A stretch of 64,000 bases of DNA from Nocardiopsis sp. FR4 (GCF_009830945.1 NZ_VWVV01000010.1:124001-188000), one strand, 5' to 3'. Shown: positions 54,481-63,421, counted from the first letter of the stretch. Translations and numbers: made by a program. The notes: generated from the sequence alone by a model not told the origin.

Positions 54481-54870
54481 ATGGCGGCACCGAGGAAGTA
54501 CCCCGATGGGCTGCGCGGACGCGCCACCCGCATGGTGGTGGAAGCCCGACAGAACGCGGCCGCACGCCCCGGAGCGATCGCACGTGTCAGCGACCAACTG
54601 GGCATCAACCGCGAAACGCTGCGCAACCGGGTGGGCCGGGGTCGGCTCCGGCCACCGGCCCGGTACCACCACCGGCCAGGCCCGGCGCCTGGCCGAGCTC
54701 GAGGGCCCACACACCAGGTAGTGGCCTACGTCGACGTCCACCGACAGGAGTTCGGGGGCGAGCCGATCTGCAGGGTGCTGCACATCGCCCCGTCCACCTA
54801 TTTACGCGGTCAAGAGCAGGGCCCCGTCGCTGCGCTCGCGCACCGATGAGGCCACCACCGCCCAGATCCG
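54481..54870 (+). mobile_element. IS3-family transposase remnant
   Basis: The first half is OrfA-like (PRKYPDGLRGRATRMVVEAR, DQLGINRETLRNRVGRGRLR, an HTH_Tnp_1 domain). It runs straight into an OrfB-like piece (VAYVDVHRQEFGGEPICRVL, IAPSTYLRGQEQ) with loss of the rest, including the DDE catalytic core. Dead insertion-sequence fragment at the right border of the ECF41 region. No inverted terminal repeats or target duplication were identified. Confidence 0.75.
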
Positions 54871-54946
54871 CACAGCGCCTCCTCCGCCTCCGGTAGCCGG
54901 ATCGTACGCGGTGAGGGGGAGGGCGCCCCGGGAGGCGGGCCGCCCC

Positions 54947-55411
54947 TCACTCCGCCAGGGACAGCGTGAAGACCATCCGGTCCGCCCCCGGGCCCTCGTA
55001 GTCGGTGTGCGGGCCGGTCACCCTGAAACCCAGGGCGCGGTGGAAGGCGATCGACCGCTCGTTGGCCGGCGACGTGATCGCCCGGACCACGGTGCGCCCC
55101 TCGGCCCGGGCCGCCTCGGTGAAGCGGCGGTACAGGCGGCTGGCGAGTCCCGTCCTGCGCTGTGCCGGGGCGACCCCCGCGAAGTGGACGTACGCCTCCT
55201 CGGGCGCGGACGGCGAGTGGAAGCCGACGAGGAACCCCGCCAGTTCCCCGTCGGACTCCGCCACGAGACTGGTGGTGTGGAAGTGGTCCAGGAAGAGCCG
55301 GGGAAGGATGTGCGACACGGGGCGCTCCCACCAGGCGTCGCAGACCGCCACGATGCGCGCGTGGTCACCGGGGAGGGCGGCGCGGACGCGTACGTCGGTG
55401 GTGTCCTCCAT
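54947..55411 (-). CDS. GNAT family N-acetyltransferase
   Basis: 154 residues. Acetyl-CoA loop VAPAQRRTGLASRLYRRFTE (~82-101; QRRTGLA) and C-terminal NERSIAFHRALGFRVTG are classic GNAT features. Substrate unknown. GGAAGGAGACGGC precedes ATG 55411. Same strand as the membrane protein upstream at 55439. Confidence 0.9.
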   Translation of the reverse strand: MEDTTDVRVRAALPGDHARIVAVCDAWWERPVSHILPRLFLDHFHTTSLVAESDGELAGFLVGFHSPSAPEEAYVHFAGVAPAQRRTGLASRLYRRFTEAARAEGRTVVRAITSPANERSIAFHRALGFRVTGPHTDYEGPGADRMVFTLSLAE

Positions 55412-55438
55412 GCCGTCTCCTTCCGGGCGGTGGGGCGG

Positions 55439-56443
55439 TCAGCCCGGGAGTGTAGCGCGTTCCGGGATGTCCGTCCCCCGGGGCCGCCCGCGCCGCGAGG
55501 CCCACCACAGCCCCAGGGCGGTGGCCGCCACCAGCGCACCGGCCACGACCAGGGTGAGGGCGTCGGGGCGCGCGACCGACTGGCCGCGCAGCGCCTGCCA
55601 GGTGGTCAGGGCCACCAGGCCGGAGTAGGAGGCGCCGACCACGGCGACCACCCGGAGCCGCAGGAGGTCCGAGGCCAGTCGCGGGTGCCGCCTCCGCAGG
55701 TACAGCAGGACCAGGGCGAGCAGGATCATCGCCTGGAGTCCGTGCAGACCGACGAAGTGCGGCACGCGCAGATCGCCCGCCACGCTGCTCCAGCCCACGA
55801 ACGGCAGCCCGGGGCCGCCGTCGGGGAGGCCGACGGTGTGCGCGCCGAGGACGCCGGCCTCGCCGCCCTCCCCCAGGGTGGCCATCTGTTGCGCGGTGGG
55901 AAAGGTCATCAGGAAGGCCAGGGCCATCCCGACGAGGGAGATCGCGGTACCGATCCGGATGGCCCAGGTCGTGGCGCGGTCACCGAGGCGCTGGGCGAGC
56001 ACGATGGCGCCGACACCGAGGTTGGCCGTCCACACCGTGACGATCATGACGGCCATGGCGTAGTAGACGGCCGTGTCGAACGGGGTCGTGTAGTTGAAGT
56101 GGCTCGGTTCGCCGCGGACCGCCTGGAGCACGATGGCGAGGAGCTCCCCGGCGACCATGGCGGCGGCGATGGTACCGAGCCACCAACCGGTACGCCGCCA
56201 CCGGGTGAGCAGGGACAGCAGCCAGGCGAGCGTGACGTTGTAGACCGCGATGGACAGGGCGAACTTGGCGGGCTTGAGCCAGACCGGCTCCCCGGTCACG
56301 AGGCGGTCGTCCAGGGTGAGCCCGGCCAGGGAGAGGCCCAGGACGACGGCGCAGAGGAGGGTGACGGCCACGAGGGGTCGGTGCCAGTCCGGAACGGACC
56401 GCACGGGGATGCGGGGGTCGGGGCTCGGGCGGGGAACGGCCAT
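55439..56443 (-). CDS. Multi-pass membrane protein of unknown function
   Basis: 334 residues with about eight hydrophobic segments (LVAVTLLCAVVLGLSLAGL, LSIAVYNVTLAWLLSLL, AAAMVAGELLAIVLQAV, AVYYAMAVMIVTVWTANLG, ISLVGMALAFLMTF, LHGLQAMILLALVLLYL and two more). No transporter or enzyme motif recognised. GAGG lies 8 nt before ATG 56443. It is divergent from a MerR regulator across a gap full of GGATAC half-sites, so it is probably the regulator's main target. Confidence 0.75.
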   Translation of the reverse strand: MAVPRPSPDPRIPVRSVPDWHRPLVAVTLLCAVVLGLSLAGLTLDDRLVTGEPVWLKPAKFALSIAVYNVTLAWLLSLLTRWRRTGWWLGTIAAAMVAGELLAIVLQAVRGEPSHFNYTTPFDTAVYYAMAVMIVTVWTANLGVGAIVLAQRLGDRATTWAIRIGTAISLVGMALAFLMTFPTAQQMATLGEGGEAGVLGAHTVGLPDGGPGLPFVGWSSVAGDLRVPHFVGLHGLQAMILLALVLLYLRRRHPRLASDLLRLRVVAVVGASYSGLVALTTWQALRGQSVARPDALTLVVAGALVAATALGLWWASRRGRPRGTDIPERATLPG

Positions 56444-56458
56444 GGCAGACCTCTTTAT

Positions 56459-56497
56459 GGATACCTACACTATCTAATATGGATACTAGTAGTATCC
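56459..56497. promoter_or_regulatory. MerR operator with GGATAC half-sites
   Basis: GGATAC at 56459-56464 and again at 56481-56486, the second paired with GTATCC (56492-56497) in the dyad GGATACTAGTAGTATCC. On the minus strand TTGGAT (56499-56494) and TAGATA (from ~56476) make a plausible promoter for the membrane protein gene with the dyad at its -35. Confidence 0.6.
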
Positions 56498-56550
56498 AAA
56501 AGAGCGGTGTTCCGCAAGGGAGACGAAGGTCCGGAAGGGGGAACGGCCCC

Positions 56551-57189
56551 GTGCGCATGGCCGAGCTGAGTGAGCGCTCCGGGATCCCGGTACCGACGAT
56601 CAAGTACTACCTGCGGGAGGGGGTGCTCCCGCGGGGCGAGCGCACCGGCCGCAGCCAGGCCAGATACGGCGTGGAGCACCTGCGGCGGCTGCGCCTGGTG
56701 CGGGCCCTGACCGACGTGGGCGGCCTTTCCATCGCCGCCGTCCGCGAGATCCTGGCCAGCGTGGACTCCCCCGAGCCGACCGCCCACGAACTCCTCGGGC
56801 GGACCCTCGAGGACGTCACGCCCCTCACGAGGCGGTTCGGTGACGCTGACGAGAGCGACGCGGAGCGCGCGGCGGAGCTGGTGGGGCGGCGGGCCTGGTG
56901 CGTCCCCAACGAGCAGCGCGCCCTCACCGACCTGGCCGAGGTGCTCTCCGCCTTCCGGCGCGTGGGACACCCCGTGGACGAGGCGATGCTCGACGGCTAC
57001 GCCGCGGCGGTGGAGCGGATCGCCCGGGTGGACCTCGACTTCGTCGGGGGCGTCACGGAGACGGACGAGATCCTGGAGAGGGCCGTGGTGGGCACCGTTC
57101 TGGGAGACGCCCTCCTGGCCGTCCTGCGCAGGCTGGCGCAGACCGGCGAGTCCGCCCGCCGGTCCGGTGCCTCCGCCGACGGCCGCTGA
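56551..57189 (+). CDS. MerR family transcriptional regulator
   Basis: 212 residues. HTH RMAELSERSGIPVPTIKYYL at the N-terminus, wing RTGRSQARYGVEHLRRLRLV, then a helical effector region with one cysteine (RRAWCVPNEQ). The C-terminal domain resembles those of MerR-family regulators without a known ligand. GTG 56551 (or ATG 56557) is preferred with GGAAGGGGG upstream; ATG 56479 would begin inside the operator dyad. Confidence 0.85.
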   Translation: MRMAELSERSGIPVPTIKYYLREGVLPRGERTGRSQARYGVEHLRRLRLVRALTDVGGLSIAAVREILASVDSPEPTAHELLGRTLEDVTPLTRRFGDADESDAERAAELVGRRAWCVPNEQRALTDLAEVLSAFRRVGHPVDEAMLDGYAAAVERIARVDLDFVGGVTETDEILERAVVGTVLGDALLAVLRRLAQTGESARRSGASADGR

Positions 57190-57252
57190 CCGGCACGGGT
57201 CTGGGCCGGAAACCGCTGGTGCGCCGGGGCGCGGGGCGGAATCATCGCACGC

Positions 57253-57804
57253 ATGAACCAGAGGGAACTCGTACGCGCCTCCAAGTTCCTGGCGCGCGTG
57301 CTCCGCCACGACCCCGGGCGGGCGGGCCTCCGGCTCGACCCGCAGGGGTGGGTCGACGTGGACGACCTCCTGGCGGGCTGCCAGCGGGCCGGGGTGCGCC
57401 TGGACCGGGCCGCCCTGGAGGAGGTCGTCGCGGCCAACGACAAGAGGCGCTTCGCGCTCAGCCCGGACGGCGTCCGCGTCCGCGCCCAGCAGGGGCACTC
57501 CGTGCGGGTCGACCTGGCACTGGAGCCGCGCACGCCCCCGGACCTGCTCTACCACGGAACGGTGGGCCGCTTCCTGCCCGCCATCACCGCCGGGGGCCTG
57601 CGTCCGATGCGGCGCCACGACGTCCACCTGTCACCGGACCCCGGGACCGCCCGCGAGGTGGGCGCCCGCCGCGGGACGCCGGTGGTGCTCACCGTCGCCG
57701 CGGGACGCATGCACGGGGACGGCCACGTGTTCCGGGCGAGCGGGAACGGGGTGTGGCTGGTGGCGGCCGTACCCCCGGAGTACCTCGGGGGACCCGTCGC
57801 CTGA
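57253..57804 (+). CDS. kptA: RNA 2'-phosphotransferase (Tpt1/KptA)
   Basis: 183 residues. KptA removes an internal 2'-phosphate from RNA using NAD+. The Arg-His-Arg-Arg active site can be traced: SKFLARVLRHDP (~11-22), RVRAQQGHSVRVDL, LYHGT and the NAD-binding RPMRRHDVHLSPD. Bacterial KptA has no known splicing partner in most hosts; roles in RNA or NAD-capped-RNA repair are suggested. Monocistronic. Confidence 0.93.
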   Translation: MNQRELVRASKFLARVLRHDPGRAGLRLDPQGWVDVDDLLAGCQRAGVRLDRAALEEVVAANDKRRFALSPDGVRVRAQQGHSVRVDLALEPRTPPDLLYHGTVGRFLPAITAGGLRPMRRHDVHLSPDPGTAREVGARRGTPVVLTVAAGRMHGDGHVFRASGNGVWLVAAVPPEYLGGPVA

Positions 57805-57815
57805 GCGGGCTCCGC

Positions 57816-58664
57816 TCAGCCGCCGTCCGCGGGCTCCGCGGGCCGGTCGGCCGAGAAGATCGCGGTGCCCGGGATCATCCGCCCGCGCACCGGACCCCAG
57901 CCGCCCCACACCCGGTCCAGGCCCTCGGGCCACTCGGGTTCGACCATGTCCCGCAGCACAAGACCGGCACGGGCGATCCCGCGCACCCAGTCGCCGACCG
58001 TGTGGTGGTGCTCGACGTAGACCGCGTTGCCGTCGTCGTCCTCCTCCACGTAGGCGCGGCGGTCGAAGTAGGACTGGCGCACGGTGAACCCGTGTTCGCC
58101 GGGGTCGTCCGGGAAGCTCCACCGGATCGGGTGCGTCACCGAGAACACCAGCCGCCCGCCCGGCCTCAGGACCCGCGCGGCCTCGGCCAGCGCCTCCTCG
58201 GCGGAGGGCACGAAGGGGAAGGCGCCGAAGGAGGAGAACACCGCGTCGAAGGAGGCGTCGAGGAAGGGCAGGTGCTGCGCGTCGGCCTGCACGGTGGGCA
58301 GCGCGTGCCCCGTCTCGGCGTCGAGGCGGCGCGAGTGCCGCAACTGGCGCGCGGACAGGTCGAAGCCCGCCACCTCGCGCACCCCCTGGGCGCGCAGCCA
58401 GCGGCCGCACTGACCCGCACCGCAGCCGACCTCCAGGATCCGGGAGCCGCGCAGCCGTTCGGGATCGCCCAGCAGCCGGGCCCGCGCCTCGGTCAGCCCC
58501 TCGGGGCACCACACGAACTCGGCGTCGCCGAGGAAGTCCCCGTGTTCGGCCTGGTAGGCGTCGGCCGCGCCGTCCCACCACAGGCGCCCGGCTCGGGCGC
58601 TCTCGCGGGCGTCCACCGCGCGGCGCTCCACGCGTCCGGGCGGCGGGTAACCGTCCTCGTCCAT
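57816..58664 (-). CDS. Class I SAM-dependent methyltransferase
   Basis: 282 residues. SAM loop ILEVGCGAGQCGRWLRAQGV (~77-96), QADAQHLPFLDASFDAVFSS as motifs II-IV, and GRLVFSVTHPIRWSFPDD. N-terminal RLWWDGAADAYQAEHGDFLG is typical of actinobacterial small-molecule methyltransferases. TAGGGT lies 8 nt before ATG 58664, so the mRNA may be leaderless. Converges on kptA with an 11-nt gap. Confidence 0.88.
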   Translation of the reverse strand: MDEDGYPPPGRVERRAVDARESARAGRLWWDGAADAYQAEHGDFLGDAEFVWCPEGLTEARARLLGDPERLRGSRILEVGCGAGQCGRWLRAQGVREVAGFDLSARQLRHSRRLDAETGHALPTVQADAQHLPFLDASFDAVFSSFGAFPFVPSAEEALAEAARVLRPGGRLVFSVTHPIRWSFPDDPGEHGFTVRQSYFDRRAYVEEDDDGNAVYVEHHHTVGDWVRGIARAGLVLRDMVEPEWPEGLDRVWGGWGPVRGRMIPGTAIFSADRPAEPADGG

Positions 58665-58674
58665 GGACGCCACC

Positions 58675-59511
58675 CTAGACGCCCTGACCGGTGTTCTCCG
58701 AGCGGTGCCCGGCCGGGACGTCCGCCCGGGGAGCGCCGCCGCCCTCCCCGGGAGGCTCCGCCGAGGCGGCCTCGCGGGCGTCCCCGATCTCGCGCCGCAC
58801 CAGGAACACCCATCCGACGACGGCCACGACGGTGAACACCCACCACTGCACGGCGTAGGACAGGCTCATCCCCGAGTCCAGCTCGTGCAGCGCCACCCGC
58901 TCGGGTGCGGGGTCCGGGGCCGGGTCCTGCCGGGTGAGCTCCACGTACCCGCCGTAGACCGGGTAGGGCAGCTCCTCCGCGATCATGGGCACGTCCACCA
59001 TCATGAGCTGCCCCTCGGGCAGGTCGTCGCGGTTCCTGAGCCCGGTGTTCTCCTCGGTCTCGGAGTAGTGCAGGCGTCCGGCGACCTCGACGGTGCCCTC
59101 GGGCGCGGGCGGCACCTCGGGCCGGTCGAGCGCGGTCTCACCGCGCTGGACCCAGCCCCGGTTGACGAGGACGGCCGGGCCCCCCTCGGTGACCAGCGGC
59201 GTCAGCACGTGGAAGCCCACGCCCTGGGACCCGTCGCGGTTGCGCAGCAGGATCTCGTGTTCGGTGTCCCAGGTCCCGGTGGCCTCCACGGTGCGCCAGC
59301 GGTCGGCGGGGTCGACATCCCGGCCGACGCCGGTCAGCTCGTCGACCGGCACGGGGTCGGCGGCGAGGTTGTCCTGCTGGAGCCGGACCGACGCGCTGCG
59401 CTGCTCCCAGCGGTCGAGCTGCCAGAAGCCCAGCCAGATGAAGCTGGGCACGATCACCAGCACCAGCGCGTGGAAGGCCAGCATGCGTCGTGAGAACAGG
59501 ACTTTGAGCAC
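58675..59511 (-). CDS. SURF1 family cytochrome c oxidase assembly protein
   Basis: 278 residues with the SURF1 layout: N-terminal membrane segment (LAFHALVLVIVPSFIWLGFW, GFWQLDRW motif), a large outer loop (VLVNRGWVQRGETALDRPEV) and a C-terminal membrane segment (AVQWWVFTVVAVVGWVFLV). SURF1 helps insert heme into oxidase subunit I. GTG 59511 is chosen; the preceding GC-rich extension is not family-like. A charged Pro/Gly tail follows the last helix. Confidence 0.9.
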   Translation of the reverse strand: MLKVLFSRRMLAFHALVLVIVPSFIWLGFWQLDRWEQRSASVRLQQDNLAADPVPVDELTGVGRDVDPADRWRTVEATGTWDTEHEILLRNRDGSQGVGFHVLTPLVTEGGPAVLVNRGWVQRGETALDRPEVPPAPEGTVEVAGRLHYSETEENTGLRNRDDLPEGQLMMVDVPMIAEELPYPVYGGYVELTRQDPAPDPAPERVALHELDSGMSLSYAVQWWVFTVVAVVGWVFLVRREIGDAREAASAEPPGEGGGAPRADVPAGHRSENTGQGV

Positions 59512-59581
59512 GTCTTCGAGGTTATGAGACGTCTCAGGCCGCCCCGCACCGGCCCTCACCCGCCCGGGCCCGAACGCGGGC

Positions 59582-59606
59582 GGGGCCGCCGGCGGACGGC
59601 GGCCCC
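59582..59606 (-). terminator. Terminator after the chaplin gene
   Basis: GGGGCCGCC/GGCGGCCCC, 9-bp stem with a 7-nt loop, ~40 nt past the chaplin stop on the minus strand. Confidence 0.65.
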
Positions 59607-59644
59607 GCGGGGGAGCCTCGGGACGTGGACGGGGCCGCGGCGGC

Positions 59645-60715
59645 CTACTCCTCGGTGGCCTCGGGGGCCGCGGCGGCGGTCCTGCGCTTGCGGGCGAAGT
59701 ACAGGCCCGCGCCGCCCGCGCCGACCGCGGCGACACCGGCGGCGACCAGACCGGCCAGGGCGCCACCGGTCACCGCGAGCTGCTCGTCGGCCCTCTGCTC
59801 GGGGGCGGGCTTGTCGTCACCGGTGCCCGACGCACCCTCCTCCTGGTCCCCGCCCTCGTTCTTGTCGTCCTCGCGGGGGCCCTCGGAGTCGTCCCCGTCG
59901 GAGCCGCCCGGCTTCTCCTCCTCGGAGTCGGTGCCCTCGTTCTCGTCGTCCTCACGGGGGCCCTCGGAGCCGCCCGGCTTCTCCTCCTCGGAGATGAGCT
60001 CCAGGCAGGAGGCCTCGGCCAGGCCGAGCACCGACACGGCGTTGCCGCAGATGTTGACGGCCGCGTCGACGGGGACGACGACCTGGTTGCCGCTGCCGAT
60101 ACCGCCGGAACCGCTGGTGGAGGTACCGCCGCCCTCGTTCTCCGGGGAGGCCTGGATGATGTTGATGATGGTGGTGCACTTGGCGCTGGAGGCGCCCAGG
60201 ACGGCGATCGAGTTGCCGCAGATGTTGATGGCGGCGTCCACCGGGACGACGATCTGGTTGCCGCTGGCCACGCCGCCGGAGCCGTCGGTCGTGGTCCTGG
60301 GCCCGTCGGCGCTCTCCTCCTCCAGGGCCTCGACCACCTCGACGCACTCCGCCTCGGAGACGCCTCCGACGGAGGCCGAGTTGCCGCAGGCGTCGATGGC
60401 GGCGTCCACCGGGACGACGATCTGGTTGCCGCTGGCCACGCCGCCGGAGCCGTCGGTCGTGGTGCCGCCGCCCTTGCCGCTGGCCTCGTAGAGGACCTCC
60501 GAGACCTGCGTGCAGGTGGCCTTGGAGATGCCCAGGACGGCGATCGAGTTGCCGCACAGGTCGGCCTCGACGTCCACCGGGACGACGATCTGGTTGCCGC
60601 TGCCGATGCCGCCGGAACCGCTGGTGGAGGTGTCGGCGAAGGACGCGGCCACGGGAGCGACGACCAGACCGGCGGTCATAACGGTGGCGAAGGAGTAACG
60701 GAGAGTGTTGCGCAT
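59645..60715 (-). CDS. Long chaplin with four chaplin domains and a wall-sorting signal
   Basis: 356 residues. Signal peptide (SFATVMTAGLVVAPVAASFA), then four chaplin domains, each GSGNQ(I/V)VVPVDxxxxxCGNxxxVxG followed by a second Cys 10-15 residues on (starting near 38, 92, 152 and 213). Between them lie short Ser/Gly/Asp linkers. A long acidic Pro/Lys-rich wall-spanning region follows (~245-320). The end is LAVTG, a hydrophobic segment and ARKRR, an LAxTG-type sortase signal. Chaplins form amyloid-like surface films on aerial hyphae. Wall-anchored chaplins of Streptomyces usually have two domains; four is unusual. Confidence 0.9.
   Translation of the reverse strand: MRNTLRYSFATVMTAGLVVAPVAASFADTSTSGSGGIGSGNQIVVPVDVEADLCGNSIAVLGISKATCTQVSEVLYEASGKGGGTTTDGSGGVASGNQIVVPVDAAIDACGNSASVGGVSEAECVEVVEALEEESADGPRTTTDGSGGVASGNQIVVPVDAAINICGNSIAVLGASSAKCTTIINIIQASPENEGGGTSTSGSGGIGSGNQVVVPVDAAVNICGNAVSVLGLAEASCLELISEEEKPGGSEGPREDDENEGTDSEEEKPGGSDGDDSEGPREDDKNEGGDQEEGASGTGDDKPAPEQRADEQLAVTGGALAGLVAAGVAAVGAGGAGLYFARKRRTAAAAPEATEE
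60227..60463. repeat. Exact 69-bp duplication within the chaplin gene
   Basis: 60227-60295 and 60395-60463 are identical over 69 nt (168 bp apart) and encode the same parts of chaplin domains 2 and 3. Points to recent domain duplication by recombination. Confidence 0.85.
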
Positions 60716-61272
60716 ATGCGGAGGTGACCTTTCACGGATGCAGCCTGGGGATCGCGCCGGTTGTGGCGCTCGTACCGCGGGGACCGGCGCCCGCGCTGTC
60801 GCGCGGTACCGCGGACTCGGTCCCGCGGACCGCGTCGGGGCGGATTCGCCACCGGGGAAAACGGTGTGACGGCGGGGCGGCCCGCCCGCGTACACGTCGC
60901 GGCCCGGTTCGGAGTTCGCCCCGCGGTGCCGCCAACGGACCGCAACGTTAGCAAGCCGCGGGGGGCTCGCAGGCGTTTTCGGAAAATACTCTTCCCCAGT
61001 CTAAATACTCCAAGTGAGTGCTTGGCCACGAAGCGGAGTAGATGCAGGTCACAGAATCATCCTCAGACACCCTGTGCTCAGGGACACATGCCCTCCGCTG
61101 TCAACGCAAAAGAAATTTTTCCGGGTAAACCCGCGAATCACATCAACGAACCTACTTAGTAGATCCGTTGCCGGAAGCCCGGGAAGCGCCTTAAACCCTG
61201 CGCCCGGACTTTACTGGGATTAGTCAATTATCCTTGATGTGAGCATTTAACCAAATGCCCGAAATAAGAAGA
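60716..61272. other. Long AT-richer leader/promoter region of the chaplin gene
   Basis: No gene seen. From ~60970 the base composition becomes much richer in A/T than its surroundings. A minus-strand promoter is possible near 61008-60980 (TTGGAG, 17 nt, AGTATT), which would give a ~260-nt 5' leader. CTACTTAGTAG (61148-61158) is a small palindrome. Confidence 0.4.
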
Positions 61273-61302
61273 CCCCGGCCGGATCCGAGGATCCGGCCGG
61301 GG
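61273..61302 (-). terminator. Terminator after katA
   Basis: Perfect 14-bp stem (arms 61273-61286 and 61289-61302, CCCCGGCCGGATCC and complement), followed on the minus strand by TCTTCTTATTTC. A classic intrinsic terminator. Confidence 0.85.
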
Positions 61303-61368
61303 CACGGGTTCCGGGGGCGGGCCCCCGGCACCCTCATGGTGCGGGTGTTGTAGGTACCGCCGGTGGTG

Positions 61369-62817
61369 CTAGCCCTGGACCCCCAGGCCCTTGGCGACGC
61401 CGCCGCCCAGGTCCGGGTGGATGTTGGTCCAGTACTCGACGACGCGCTTCTTCATGTCCGCGGTCACCTCGGGAGCCGACGCGTGGCCCACGATGTTGGA
61501 GACCATGTTGGCGCGCTCGCCCTCGGACAGGACCTTCTCCCACAGGGCGCGGGCCTGACCGAAGTCGTCGTCCTCCTTGTGGAGCTCGTAGGCCGAGCGC
61601 ACGATCTCACCGGCGACCTCGTAGCTGGAACCGCTGTACAGCGCCTCGTCGGCGACGGGACCGCCGACGGTGTTGGGCGCGTAGACCGGGTCGCCGCCGT
61701 TGTAGAAGGCCATGGCGCCGTCGCGGTTGTAGCTGTTGACCGGCGACACCGGGCGGTTGACCGGCAGCTGGAGGTAGTTGGCGCCGATGCGGTAGCGGTG
61801 GGTGTCCGGGTAGGAGAACAGGCGGCCCTGGAGCATCTTGTCCGGGCTCATCGCGATACCGGGAACCAGGTTCGAGGGCTCGAAGGCGGCCTGCTCCAGC
61901 TCCGCGAAGTAGTTCTGCGGGTTCCGGTTGAGGACGAACCGGCCGATGGTGATCTCCGGGTAGTCCTCGTGCGGCCACACCTTGGTGAGGTCGAACGGGT
62001 TGAACCGGTAGTCGGCGGCGTCCTCGAACGGCATGATCTGGACGTTGACCGTCCAGCTCGGGTACTCCCCGCGCTCGATGGCCTGCCACAGGTCGCGTCG
62101 GTGCGCGTCCGGGTCCTCGGCCTCCAGGGCCTTGGCCTCGCCCGCGGTCAGGGTCTCGATGCCCTGGTCGGTCTTGAAGTGGTACTTGACCCAGAACTTC
62201 TCACCGGCGGCGTTGTACCACATGAAGGTGTGGCTGCCGAAGCCGTGCACGTGGCGCCAGCTCTTCGGGGTGCCGCGGTCGGTCATCAGGAAGGAGACCT
62301 GGTGCGCCGACTCGGGGTTGAGGGTCCAGAAGTCCCACTGCATGTTGTTGTCGCGCAGCTGGTTGTCGGCGCGGCGCTTCTGCGAGTGGATGAAGTCGGA
62401 GAACTTCGAGGGGTCGCGGATGAAGAAGATCGGCGTGTTGTTGCCGACGATGTCGTAGTTGCCCTGCTCGGTGTAGAACTTCAGGGCGAAACCGCGGGGG
62501 TCGCGAGCGCTGTCGGCACTGCCCAGCTCACCGGCGACGGTGGAGAAGCGCAGCAGCAGAGGGGTCTTCTTGCCCTTCTGGAACAGGTCTGCCTTGGTGT
62601 ACTGGCTGACGTCCTCGGTGATCTCCAGCTCACCGAAGGCGCCGCCGCCCTTGGCGTGCACGACGCGCTCGGGGACGCGCTCGCGGTTGAAGTGCGCCAT
62701 CTTCTGGAGCAGGAAGTGGTCCTGCAGGAGCAGCGGGCCATTGGGGCCCACCGACTGCGAGAGACCGTCGTGCGGCATCGGGATGCCGGCGTCGTCCGTG
62801 CTGTAAGGAACGCTCAC
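61369..62817 (-). CDS. katA: Catalase KatA (monofunctional heme catalase)
   Basis: 482 residues, small-subunit clade. Catalytic His in RVVHAKGGGAFGELEIT, distal Asn in NNTPIFFIRDPSKF, proximal heme Tyr in GRLFSYPDTHRYRIGANYLQ split around YPDTHRYR. Breaks down hydrogen peroxide in the cytoplasm. GTG 62817 has AGAAGG 9 nt upstream. It lies 126 nt downstream of catR on the same strand and is expected to be co-regulated by it. Confidence 0.95.
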   Translation of the reverse strand: MSVPYSTDDAGIPMPHDGLSQSVGPNGPLLLQDHFLLQKMAHFNRERVPERVVHAKGGGAFGELEITEDVSQYTKADLFQKGKKTPLLLRFSTVAGELGSADSARDPRGFALKFYTEQGNYDIVGNNTPIFFIRDPSKFSDFIHSQKRRADNQLRDNNMQWDFWTLNPESAHQVSFLMTDRGTPKSWRHVHGFGSHTFMWYNAAGEKFWVKYHFKTDQGIETLTAGEAKALEAEDPDAHRRDLWQAIERGEYPSWTVNVQIMPFEDAADYRFNPFDLTKVWPHEDYPEITIGRFVLNRNPQNYFAELEQAAFEPSNLVPGIAMSPDKMLQGRLFSYPDTHRYRIGANYLQLPVNRPVSPVNSYNRDGAMAFYNGGDPVYAPNTVGGPVADEALYSGSSYEVAGEIVRSAYELHKEDDDFGQARALWEKVLSEGERANMVSNIVGHASAPEVTADMKKRVVEYWTNIHPDLGGGVAKGLGVQG

Positions 62818-62943
62818 TACTCGCACCTTCTCAAGTGGTAACGGGAATACGGGAATGACGGGAAGTGCTGCGCGGCCTCATCGCGGCACCGGACCGGGAC
62901 CCCGGAACCGGGTTCCGCGGGGCCTCGTGGCGTGTGGACCGGC

Positions 62944-63414
62944 TCAGTCCGCGGCCGTCCTGTGCGCTCGGTCGGACGCGCCCAGGGGCCCGGAGACCGC
63001 GGTGGCCTCCTCCTGGCACCTCGGGCACGTGCCCCAGAAGACCACCTCGGCCTCGTCGATGACGTAGCCGTGCGCGTCGGAGGGCTGCAGGCAGGGGGCT
63101 CGACCGACCGTGCAGTCGACGTCCCTCACCTCTCCGCAGGCGCGGCAGACCAGGTGGTGGTGGTTGTCGCCGACCCGGACCTCGTACCGGGCGGGCGAAC
63201 CGGCGGGTTCGATCCGGCGGAGCAGACCCGCCCCGGTGAGGGCGTGCAACGCGTCGTAGACACCCTGCGTGGAGACGTGCCCGACCTTCTCGCGCACGCC
63301 TTCGGCGATGTGCTCGGCGTCGAGGTGGTTGCCGGAGCGCACCGTGGAGAGGATGGCCAGCCGCGCCGCGGTGACCCGCAGCCCGACCGCGCGGAGATCG
63401 GTGGCGTCGTCCAT
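62944..63414 (-). CDS. catR: Fur-family peroxide regulator CatR/FurA
   Basis: 156 residues. N-terminal winged helix (GLRVTAARLAILSTVRSGNH, VSTQGVYDALHALTGAGLL) and a metal-binding C-terminus with NHHHLVCRACGEVRDVDC and CPRC. The two CxxC pairs are the structural zinc and redox sites of PerR/CatR-type repressors. It represses itself and katA until peroxide oxidises it. ATG 63414 is at the predicted transcription start. Confidence 0.92.
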   Translation of the reverse strand: MDDATDLRAVGLRVTAARLAILSTVRSGNHLDAEHIAEGVREKVGHVSTQGVYDALHALTGAGLLRRIEPAGSPARYEVRVGDNHHHLVCRACGEVRDVDCTVGRAPCLQPSDAHGYVIDEAEVVFWGTCPRCQEEATAVSGPLGASDRAHRTAAD

Positions 63415-63421
63415 GAGGCAC

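Noticed and set aside
59645-61368. BldN-type promoter for the chaplin gene
   Set aside because: I could not find a CGTAAC/CGTT pair at proper spacing.
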